A model generated the notes under the pieces. It was not told the origin of the DNA and did no database searches. It was given only the letters and a program-made list of their open reading frames with translations. From contig CAJQMW010000377.1 of the NCBI GenBank assembly GCA_905479535.1, forward strand, positions 1 through 5,519: a stretch of 5,519 bases of DNA. The letters are read 5' to 3'. The translations under genes and the position numbers were made by a program. Positions within the stretch are counted from its first letter, which is position 1. Each line of letters opens with the position of its first letter. Below are positions 1-5,519 of this stretch, piece by piece. The stretch is from an uncultured Maribacter sp. (GTDB taxonomy: Bacteria > Bacteroidota > Bacteroidia > Flavobacteriales > Flavobacteriaceae).

Positions 1-1678
1 AATGCCATTGCATGAAATTAAAAGGAAGTACATCGGCATTGGCCAAGCGTAAGGTGATTCGACCGGCAGTATTGGCCAAAGCTACCCCATAGGCAAATTC
101 AGGATCTTTAAATCTTTTGTAATGGGGATAGGTATCATAAATAGTATGATATTCCCCACCGGCATTTTCGCCACCAAAACCGAGGTTCAAAGAAGGAATA
201 CCCGCATGCTGAATGAATGGCGTATAATCAGAACCTGAACCAAGCGCATAGAGTTCAAATTTATCATCTCCCCCGTTTACCATATCCGCTGCAATTCGGC
301 GTTCTTTAACCGAGACCCCAGTCTGCGGGTCTTTAACAGATCCTGCAACTTCACTGACCATTGCCTGAAGGGAATGCGATCCTCCTGCACCCAAAAACCC
401 TCGACCGTTGCCATCAGTATTGATATAGGCCACCACTTTTTGTTGCAATTCTTCTTTATGGTCTTCCACCCATTCCGTTGAACCGATAAGGCCCTCTTCC
501 TCTGCATCCCAAGCGCAATAAACTAAGGTCCGCTTAGGTTTTTGGCCTTTTTTAGCGAGTTCACCTATTACTCTGGCTTCCTCCATTAAGGCGACCATGC
601 CACTAATGGGATCATTTGCTCCATGAACCCAAGCATCGTGGTGATTTCCTCGCATGACCCACTGGTCAGGGAAATCTGTCCCTTTCATTGTAGCAATTAC
701 ATTGTGGGCAGGAACCAATTTCCAATCAAAAGTGAGTTTTAAGTGGACCTTTGCCGGACCCGGACCTATATGATAAGTAATGGGCAGACCACCAAACCAA
801 GATGCAGGTGCAACTGGACCTTCTAAGGCTTCCAATAAAGGTTGAGCATCTTCGTAGGATATGGGGAGTACAGGAATTTTTGTAATCGTAGGAGCATCCT
901 TTCTATCCAGACGTTCGGCATTGGCAGTAGCTGCGTACCCTGGGGTAAGTACATCGCCCGGATAGGTTGGCATGTCCATAACAGATCCTCTTTGCACACC
1001 TGTCTTATTCTTAAATGCGCCTTTGGGATAAACGTCTCCACGCCCGTATCCATCATCTTGAGGGTCGGAATATATGATACAACCAATTGCACCTTTTTCA
1101 GCGGCCAATTTTGGTTTGATACCGCGCCAAGAGCCCTGGTATTTAGCAATTACGATTTTGCCCTTGACACTGATGCCCAATTTGTCCAATTCTTCATAAT
1201 CTTTTGGTATGCCGTAATTCACGAAAACAAGTTCCGCTTCCACATCGCCATCCGTAGAGAAGGCATTATAACTGGGTAATAAGGCATCACCTTGAGCGGT
1301 AAACGGATCACCGTCCACCGGGACCGCCGTTAATTTTGCCGTATATTTTGTGGGTGCCGTTAGTTCTAATACCCTTTCAATTGGATAGGGGAAGAGTACT
1401 TGATACGTCTCTATCTTGGCATCGTAGCCCCAGGATTGAAACTGTTTTTGTATCCACTTCGCATTCTCTTCTCCATATTTGGTGCCGACCCAATGTGGTT
1501 CCGCAGCCAAGCGCTGCATCCAACTGTCCAAGTTGCTGGCATTTAGTTTGCTCTCAAAAGCCGATTCCAATTGGATTTGTTCCTTCGTATTTTCAGGAGT
1601 AAACCCTATGATTGATTCTTGAGCGTTTAGGGATCCTATAAAAAGAGATAGGAAAAACAAACAAATTCTAGTTCTCAT
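1..1678 (-). CDS. Exported M28B zinc metallopeptidase, glutamate carboxypeptidase II-like (C-terminus cut by window edge)
   Basis: Likely a secreted or periplasmic co-catalytic zinc exopeptidase of the M28B (PSMA/GCPII, transferrin-receptor-like) family. From the ATG at 1678 the frame stays open for 559 codons to the window edge. Residues 1-20 form a signal peptide (hydrophobic ICLFFLSLFIGSL, then NAQ). The peptidase domain is split (about 50-110 and 318-559) around a PA/apical domain (about 111-317, with GKIVIAKY and GVQRGS), as in GCPII. Zinc ligands are all visible: H346 (GNHHDAW), D356 (NDPISG), E394 (WDAEEEG), D422 (YINTDG) and H511 (YHTIYDT), with E393 as the catalytic base. The GCPII calcium site also seems kept (T245 and Y248 in LTPGY; E402 and E405 in STEWVE). 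The sequence ends at LANADVLPF, where the helical dimerisation domain begins; I infer roughly 150 residues are missing. The arginines binding acidic substrates in GCPII are absent, so the substrate is unknown. It starts 79 bp after the DUF2306-like gene; own promoter or read-through is undecided. Confidence 0.95.
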   Translation of the reverse strand, partial: MRTRICLFFLSLFIGSLNAQESIIGFTPENTKEQIQLESAFESKLNASNLDSWMQRLAAEPHWVGTKYGEENAKWIQKQFQSWGYDAKIETYQVLFPYPIERVLELTAPTKYTAKLTAVPVDGDPFTAQGDALLPSYNAFSTDGDVEAELVFVNYGIPKDYEELDKLGISVKGKIVIAKYQGSWRGIKPKLAAEKGAIGCIIYSDPQDDGYGRGDVYPKGAFKNKTGVQRGSVMDMPTYPGDVLTPGYAATANAERLDRKDAPTITKIPVLPISYEDAQPLLEALEGPVAPASWFGGLPITYHIGPGPAKVHLKLTFDWKLVPAHNVIATMKGTDFPDQWVMRGNHHDAWVHGANDPISGMVALMEEARVIGELAKKGQKPKRTLVYCAWDAEEEGLIGSTEWVEDHKEELQQKVVAYINTDGNGRGFLGAGGSHSLQAMVSEVAGSVKDPQTGVSVKERRIAADMVNGGDDKFELYALGSGSDYTPFIQHAGIPSLNLGFGGENAGGEYHTIYDTYPHYKRFKDPEFAYGVALANTAGRITLRLANADVLPFNFMQWH

Positions 1679-1757
1679 TTCTGTAATGGTTTAGGTCCTT
1701 GAAAATACGAATTTTAAGTTTATTGATAGGGAAATCCAACGGAAATCAAGACCGCCT

Positions 1758-2420
1758 TTATGAAGTTTTACGTTGAACTATTTTCCCTTTTATTTTCAAT
1801 CTCCAGTAAATAATATAGACTGTGCCAATGACAGAGGGTAGGACCCACGCAGTAAAGGTCCATATTTTTAAACCGGCCACTATGAATGCAGTTATAGAAG
1901 CTATCAATCCTGCAATCATGTGGGTTAAATGGGTCAATAACCAAGCTATTTTTTCTTCTTTGAAATTATTGTAAAAAAGAAAATTTTTGATAATCAAGAA
2001 AAGGCCTAATCCACCAAAAATGATATATAGAAGGTTATCAGGTACCTGATTGAAAAGCCCGTATACTCCATAAGCAATCATAAACAGTGAAAATATGAGC
2101 ATACTCATAGAAATACTAAAATCAACGAATTCTGCTTTGTGCTTTTTGGGCGATTTAAAGGTCAATGCTCGCCGTCCAATTAAGACAAGGTAAACCGTAA
2201 ACAATGAAATGAGGAACAGAAAGAGGCTTTTATGTCCCGGTAACCATGCAATCGGCATGATAATGATGCAGCTAACGATCATTGAAACGAAGAAGAATTT
2301 CCCGAGGCGTTTATGAAGTTTGCTTCCTTTTTTTACAGTCATGCTTCCAATACCCGAAACAAGTCCAATGCCGCCTAAAAAAGCGTGGGCATAAATGGCA
2401 ATACTGATGATTGGTTCCAT
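1758..2420 (-). CDS. Seven-helix integral membrane protein, DUF2306-like
   Basis: A 220-residue, very hydrophobic protein of unknown biochemical function. About seven membrane helices can be read: roughly residues 5-27, 42-60, 66-83, 102-123, 129-150, 162-184 and 188-207. The N-terminal half (HAFLGGIGLVSG, then KKGSKLHKRLGKFFF) resembles the DUF2306 family of predicted membrane proteins, in which a His in the first helix and a Gly/His motif in the following loop recur; here these are H12 and H36. H164 and H167 sit at the start of helix six. The tail is basic (KIKGKIVQRK) and probably cytoplasmic. The start at 2420 is the first Met of the frame and opens directly into helix one, with no separate signal peptide. 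No Shine-Dalgarno site is evident upstream, as is usual in Bacteroidota. It lies 125 bp after the SCO gene in the same direction, so it may be the third gene of that operon or have its own promoter (weak candidate at 2445-2478). Membrane placement is firm; the family call is good; a role in redox or metal handling would be guesswork. Confidence 0.85.
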   Translation of the reverse strand: MEPIISIAIYAHAFLGGIGLVSGIGSMTVKKGSKLHKRLGKFFFVSMIVSCIIIMPIAWLPGHKSLFLFLISLFTVYLVLIGRRALTFKSPKKHKAEFVDFSISMSMLIFSLFMIAYGVYGLFNQVPDNLLYIIFGGLGLFLIIKNFLFYNNFKEEKIAWLLTHLTHMIAGLIASITAFIVAGLKIWTFTAWVLPSVIGTVYIIYWRLKIKGKIVQRKTS

Positions 2421-2444
2421 ATCAGATTTTTAATCTTCCAAATT

Positions 2445-2478
2445 CAAATATGAAACTATTTTAAATAGATATGCTAAA
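2445..2478 (-). promoter_or_regulatory. Weak candidate Bacteroidota-type promoter for the DUF2306-like gene
   Basis: Read on the minus strand, CATATTTG (2445-2452) differs by one base from the Bacteroidota -7 consensus TAnnTTTG. TTTA (2475-2478) lies 22 bp upstream and differs by one base from the -33 TTTG box. This would place transcription start roughly 20 bp before the ATG at 2420. In AT-rich DNA such matches arise by chance, so this is only a suggestion that the gene can be transcribed apart from the SCO gene. Confidence 0.25.
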
Positions 2479-2544
2479 TTTAGTTCAATTGTTGCTTATC
2501 AATCTGAAATGCGCTTCCCGTTTTTTAGTTTTCTCAAAACGCAG

Positions 2545-3219
2545 CTATAATGATGATAATTCACCAAGAAGGATTTCAATGTCAACTATTAACCTATCAA
2601 TTTCGTCATTCTTCGTACCATCATAAATACCCCTAATCTGTTTTTTGGTATCCACCAAAACAAAGTTCGGGGTATGGATAAAATCTTGTAGTAATCCATC
2701 GCCAACATCGTTCACCGCAAAATAGCTTTTGCGCGCTAATTCGTAAATGTGGTCTTTATTTCCAGTGGCAATATTCCATTTATAATCTTTAGCATCATGT
2801 TTTTGGGCATATGACCATAGCACCGGAACGCTATCCATTTCAGGGGTAACGGAAAGCGACAATAGCATTACTTTCTCAGTATTTAAAAAATGTTCCTGTA
2901 GTTTCTCCATATTATTGGCCATTACCGGACATATGCTGGGGCAGCGTGTGAAGAAGAAATCGGTCACGTAGATTTTGTCCTCATAATCAGCCTGAGTAAT
3001 GGATTTTCCATTTTGATTAATCAAGTGAAAATCCGACACTTTATGACCCGATTCAATCCCATGAAGACTGGAATCCACTAATTCTGGATTTAAATCCGTC
3101 GGGTTATAGATGGGCATTTCTTTTCGATAAATCAATGCGTAATAGACCAATGAAAAAACAAATCCAATTAGAATCAGATAGATTCCGAATTTAAAACGCC
3201 GTTTTATTTGGAACGCCAT
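2545..3219 (-). CDS. SCO1/SenC/PrrC family protein (membrane-anchored copper chaperone / thiol redox protein)
   Basis: A 224-residue protein of normal length for the SCO family, which in other organisms delivers copper to the CuA site of cytochrome c oxidase or acts as a thiol-disulfide reductase at the outer face of the cytoplasmic membrane. Residues 11-30 form a single N-terminal membrane anchor after a basic KRRFKFG stretch; no lipobox is present. A thioredoxin-like domain follows from about residue 57 (GHKVSDFHLINQNGK). The copper/redox motif is TRCPSICP, with C93 and C97, and the distal conserved ligand is H182 in DFIHTPNF. All three copper ligands are therefore intact. The C-terminus has the IRGIYDGT segment followed by a helix that often closes these proteins. 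The ATG at 3219 is used because it places the basic stretch just before the anchor. The gene begins 34 bp after the TPR gene and is almost certainly co-transcribed with it. No oxidase subunit gene is in the window, so whether it serves an oxidase or another copper enzyme is open. Confidence 0.95.
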   Translation of the reverse strand: MAFQIKRRFKFGIYLILIGFVFSLVYYALIYRKEMPIYNPTDLNPELVDSSLHGIESGHKVSDFHLINQNGKSITQADYEDKIYVTDFFFTRCPSICPVMANNMEKLQEHFLNTEKVMLLSLSVTPEMDSVPVLWSYAQKHDAKDYKWNIATGNKDHIYELARKSYFAVNDVGDGLLQDFIHTPNFVLVDTKKQIRGIYDGTKNDEIDRLIVDIEILLGELSSL

Positions 3220-3253
3220 GTGTCGTAGGTTAAGTTTTAATCTTTAAATCGCC

Positions 3254-4984
3254 CTAGAGAATTGATGTGTCAATTGATATATCGGCGTGTTCCCAGGCCT
3301 TGTCAAACTCCTCCCTAATTCGTTGAGCTTCATCCATCTTGCCTTGTGCTTTCAAACTTTGATATAGTCCCATTAATGACCATCCATTTTGTCGTAACAC
3401 TTCCAAATCCTCTTTATAGACTTGTTCGGCTTCTTCATATTTTCCGGCTTCCAGTAGAACTGCGCCTAAATTTTGCCTTGTGGGAATATACCAAGCGGCG
3501 GGTTCCGTATATACAAGGACATCTTCAAGTTCAACAGCTTTTTTAAGGTGTTCAATAGCCTTTGGTAGATTACCATTTAAACCGGCGAGTTCCCCGGCAA
3601 TGACTTCATAGGCCACTTTTCCTATAGTCATACTGTTGTCAAAACCTGCAGCGACTAAACTTTCCAGTTCCGGGTCATCAATCATTGTTTTAATGGCATC
3701 CAACTCTTCTTGGGCTTCTTTGGCGTTATTCTTTCTAATAAAGGCAATACCTCTTGCGTAATGCCAAATTAACTTCAAGTGCTTGATTTCCGCATTCGGA
3801 CTTGGGGTGGTGAGAATCTGGTTCCATTTTCCAAATCGGGTATACGCCAATAAAGGTACTGATGCAAAGTTCTGTAGAAAGGGTAATGTCAATAACTCTC
3901 CTTCCGGTACTTTTTCTGCGGTTTTCTTTGCAGCATCTATGGCAACTTCACTATCGCCTAGAAGTGTAGCGGCGGACCACAAAAAATGTATGTTATGCGG
4001 ATAATAGCCCAAGGGATACATTCCTTGCGAATAGCATTGGGATATATAGTCCTCATCTGCCAAAATAGCGGCTTGATTTACCTTCACGGCATCTAAGTAT
4101 CTACCGACCCGTATGTAAATATGCGAAGGCATATGCACAATATGACCAGCGGCTGGCATTAATCCTCCTAGTTTATCGGCACTAGCTACGGCAAGGTCCG
4201 GCATGGGCAACTCAACCATATGAATATAATAGTGGTGGGCCCCCGGATTTTCGGGATTGATGGCAATCGCTTTTTCCAAGGCGGCTTTTGCCTCTGCGAT
4301 ATTTGGCGAGGGATTCCCATCTTTATCCCAATAATTCCATGGTACGGTATTCATAACCGATGCGGCAAACAGAATCTGCACATCTGCATCATCTGGAAAC
4401 TGTTTAGCAACTTTGGTCATGGCATCCATATAGGCCATATTGAGATCGGCCACATCTTTGGTCAAATCTTCACTGTAGCGATGCGTCAACGCTTCAATCA
4501 GCGCTTGCTCCTTCTTGCTCGCATTTGAGGCAAATTTTATGGCCTTGGCCATGGCCTCATTGTATTTTTCCTTTCGCTCATCAAGGGGTTGTGGGTCATT
4601 GATGTTTGGTCCCAAGACGTAAGCCTGCCCCCAGTAGGTCATTGCTGCGTTAGGGTCTAACCTTGAGGCTTCCATAAAGGAACGATGTGCCTCTGCATGG
4701 TTAAAGGCATACGTAAGTCTCATTCCCTGATTAAAAAACGTCTGCGCCAGTTCTTTGTTCGTGGTAATGGTGAAATTGAGGTCACCTAAATTATCGAATA
4801 GTGGTGCAATCTGTTGGGTCGTGTCGATATCACTCAGGAGGAATTTGGCAACCGTACATTTAATGGAGTAGAATGATGCCTTTTGAGTAGTATCCAAGCT
4901 TTTTTCAGCGGATTGGGGAACTAGGAAATAAACTAAAGTTAGCAATGTAACCGCGAGAACGGCAAGTCCCATTTTTGTTTTCAT
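3254..4984 (-). CDS. Large exported tetratricopeptide-repeat protein with conserved-looking histidine motifs
   Basis: A 576-residue protein with a hydrophobic N-terminal segment (residues 5-23, GLAVLAVTLLTLVYFLVP) after MKTKM, acting as a signal peptide or anchor, so the body should lie in the periplasm. No lipobox Cys follows it. Helical TPR-type repeats are visible at about 77-110 (ending AEAHRSFMEASRLDPNAA), 228-250 (AKAALEKAIAINPENPGA), 282-310, 458-486 (AIEHLKKAVEL) and 500-560 (LLEAGKYEEAEQVYKEDL, then LKAQGKMDEAQRI). The segments around FNQGMRLTYAFNHAEAHRSF and YWGQAYVLGPNIN match a widespread but uncharacterised bacterial TPR family as I remember it. Histidines cluster at H96/H100, H250/H251/H255, H281/H284/H288 (GHIVHMPSHIY) and H330/H333 (YYPHNIH). 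There are only two cysteines, C43 and C317. TPR domains usually bind proteins; a metal or cofactor role for the histidines is inference, prompted by the SCO gene 34 bp downstream. It is first in the probable operon. The molecular function is unknown. Confidence 0.9.
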   Translation of the reverse strand: MKTKMGLAVLAVTLLTLVYFLVPQSAEKSLDTTQKASFYSIKCTVAKFLLSDIDTTQQIAPLFDNLGDLNFTITTNKELAQTFFNQGMRLTYAFNHAEAHRSFMEASRLDPNAAMTYWGQAYVLGPNINDPQPLDERKEKYNEAMAKAIKFASNASKKEQALIEALTHRYSEDLTKDVADLNMAYMDAMTKVAKQFPDDADVQILFAASVMNTVPWNYWDKDGNPSPNIAEAKAALEKAIAINPENPGAHHYYIHMVELPMPDLAVASADKLGGLMPAAGHIVHMPSHIYIRVGRYLDAVKVNQAAILADEDYISQCYSQGMYPLGYYPHNIHFLWSAATLLGDSEVAIDAAKKTAEKVPEGELLTLPFLQNFASVPLLAYTRFGKWNQILTTPSPNAEIKHLKLIWHYARGIAFIRKNNAKEAQEELDAIKTMIDDPELESLVAAGFDNSMTIGKVAYEVIAGELAGLNGNLPKAIEHLKKAVELEDVLVYTEPAAWYIPTRQNLGAVLLEAGKYEEAEQVYKEDLEVLRQNGWSLMGLYQSLKAQGKMDEAQRIREEFDKAWEHADISIDTSIL

Positions 4985-5057
4985 TATGATAATTTTTAGG
5001 TTGTTTCTAAAACTAAACTAATGAGGGAACTTGAATTGGAAGCTGAGTAAAATATTT

Positions 5058-5092
5058 GATAATCAGCGTGTTAAATGTAGTGATTACCAGCG
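5058..5092. repeat. Imperfect 11-bp direct repeat upstream of the TPR gene
   Basis: On the plus strand GATAATCAGCG (5058-5068) recurs as GATTACCAGCG (5082-5092), with 9 of 11 positions identical and start points 24 bp apart. The spacing is a little over two helical turns, which would suit a regulator binding one face of DNA about 75-110 bp before the TPR start codon. It could equally be chance in an AT-rich gap. Confidence 0.3.
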
Positions 5093-5121
5093 CAACTTTT
5101 GCCGTGTTTCCTGTTAAATGT
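5069..5121. repeat. Perfect 10-bp direct repeat upstream of the TPR gene
   Basis: TGTTAAATGT occurs at 5069-5078 and again at 5112-5121 on the plus strand, start points 43 bp apart (about four helical turns). The copies interleave with the GATAATCAGCG-like pair, giving four related elements within 64 bp. A role as an operator for the TPR-SCO operon is possible but unproven. Confidence 0.3.
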
Positions 5122-5147
5122 TTAGAATGCTTTTACATTAAAATAAA

Positions 5148-5519
5148 TTAATCCAATAATACTGTTTTATTGGTCTTTGCATTTTCTATCGCTGCTTGAA
5201 GAATTTTCATGGTTATCATGTTGTTTTCTAACGAGTACGGGTCAAAAGGTTCCAATACCAATTCACCCTTAATAACCGAAGCAAATACGGAAAATGGGTC
5301 GTCAAATGGCTTCGCCCTTTCCACCAATTTTACCTTCCTTTCATTATAACCATCATACCCTTCGGAAATCCGGACCATCATATCCGTTTTATTTTCAACA
5401 TATATGGCACCAGTTTCCCCATACAGCTCCATGTCCTTTCTACCAATGGGCCAGTTCCATGAGGGTTCCAAGATAGCCATAGACGAGCTGTATTTTAGAA
5501 TTATGGTAGCGTCATCGTC
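5148..5519 (-). CDS. Gfo/Idh/MocA-family oxidoreductase, C-terminal part (N-terminus beyond window edge)
   Basis: The last 123 residues of an NAD(P)-dependent dehydrogenase of the Gfo/Idh/MocA family, whose members oxidise or reduce sugars, inositols and related polyols in the cytoplasm. The reading frame is open to the right edge (DDDATIILKYSSSMAILEPSWNWP), so the Met at 5480 is internal and is not the start. What is visible is the family's C-terminal alpha/beta substrate domain: the strand ATIILKYSSSMAILEPSWNWP, which matches the common E-x-S-W-x-W-P pattern, then KDMELYGETGAIYVEN, an edge-strand segment, and the closing helix LENNMITMKILQAAIENAKTNKTVLLD, where such proteins typically end. 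The N-terminal Rossmann domain with its GxGxxG motif and the E-K-P catalytic lysine motif would lie outside the window, so the substrate cannot be stated. It points the same way as the TPR gene but is separated from it by 163 bp; a functional link is not apparent. Confidence 0.93.
   Translation of the reverse strand, partial: DDDATIILKYSSSMAILEPSWNWPIGRKDMELYGETGAIYVENKTDMMVRISEGYDGYNERKVKLVERAKPFDDPFSVFASVIKGELVLEPFDPYSLENNMITMKILQAAIENAKTNKTVLLD

Larger units (their letters stand above)
4985..5147. other. Non-coding gap between the oxidoreductase and the TPR-SCO operon
   Basis: This 163-bp AT-rich stretch must hold the 3' end of the oxidoreductase transcript and, if the TPR gene is not co-transcribed with it, the TPR-SCO promoter. 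On the minus strand I find no clean TTTG / TAnnTTTG promoter pair; the nearest -7-like strings are TACATTTA (5072-5079) and TAGTTTTA (5008-5015), both without a convincing partner. No strong hairpin with a T-run follows the oxidoreductase stop. Two pairs of short direct repeats are listed separately. No small ORF is convincing here. Confidence 0.6.

Noticed and set aside
277..507. A minus-strand open frame of 76 codons.
   Set aside because: It is an out-of-frame shadow of the peptidase catalytic region, which carries the DAEEEG and YINTDG motifs in the correct frame here.
842..1279. A 145-codon open frame on the plus strand, and a 108-codon minus-strand frame at 823-1149.
   Set aside because: Both lie wholly inside the M28B peptidase, whose frame shows signal peptide, PA domain and all zinc ligands without a break. 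Their translations show no family-like pattern.
1336..1602. A plus-strand open frame of 88 codons.
   Set aside because: It is antisense to the N-terminal part of the peptidase and has no recognisable features or start signal.
1730..1747. Direct repeat GGAAATC at 1730-1736 and 1741-1747 between the DUF2306-like and peptidase genes.
   Set aside because: A seven-base repeat with an 11-bp period is easily found by chance and no promoter pair accompanies it.
2519..2541. A small inverted repeat after the SCO stop codon (GTTTT-CTC-AAAAC at 2528-2540, or CGTTTT/AAAACG at 2519-2541), considered as a terminator.
   Set aside because: The stem is only 5-6 bp, almost all A-T, and no T-run follows it in the direction of transcription, so it does not support a terminator call.
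4220..4528. Plus-strand open frame of 102 codons, and others at 3346-3546 and 3783-4004.
   Set aside because: All are antisense to the TPR gene. Their composition is that of reverse-complemented coding sequence and no domain can be read.
5124..5139. AATG/CATT inverted repeat just after the oxidoreductase stop codon, considered as a terminator.
   Set aside because: A four-base A-T-rich stem is too short to be meaningful and no T-run follows.
5294..5476. A plus-strand open frame of 60 codons.
   Set aside because: It is antisense to the Gfo/Idh/MocA C-terminal domain, which has clear family motifs on the other strand.

Overview
The window reads as an ordinary chromosomal segment of a Bacteroidota bacterium, most likely a marine member of the Flavobacteriaceae. 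The basis is AT-rich intergenic DNA, no clear Shine-Dalgarno sites before the starts, and protein families in the style usual for that group: an exported M28B peptidase, an SCO protein with a CPSICP motif, a large exported TPR protein and a Gfo/Idh/MocA dehydrogenase. The genus cannot be fixed from the sequence alone. All five genes lie on the minus strand, so transcription runs from the right end to the left end.

In transcription order: (1) the C-terminal part of a Gfo/Idh/MocA-family oxidoreductase (5148-5519), cut by the right edge; (2) a 163-bp non-coding gap with short direct repeats; (3) a 576-residue exported TPR protein with a striking set of histidine motifs (3254-4984); (4) 34 bp further on, an SCO1/SenC copper/redox protein with intact CxxxC and distal His (2545-3219); (5) after 125 bp, a seven-helix DUF2306-like membrane protein (1758-2420); (6) after 79 bp, a signal-peptide-bearing M28B peptidase resembling glutamate carboxypeptidase II (1-1678), whose C-terminus lies beyond the left edge. 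Its frame is open without interruption from the ATG to the edge.

The most coherent functional unit is the TPR-SCO pair, which is very probably co-transcribed and acts on the outer side of the cytoplasmic membrane. The SCO protein suggests copper delivery or thiol redox work. The TPR partner may be a scaffold or a metal- or cofactor-binding protein, but that is inference. The membrane protein may belong to the same transcript or start its own. The peptidase keeps the zinc, catalytic and calcium positions of human GCPII but has lost the arginines that give that enzyme its preference for acidic peptides. No mobile element, CRISPR array, tRNA or rRNA was seen.
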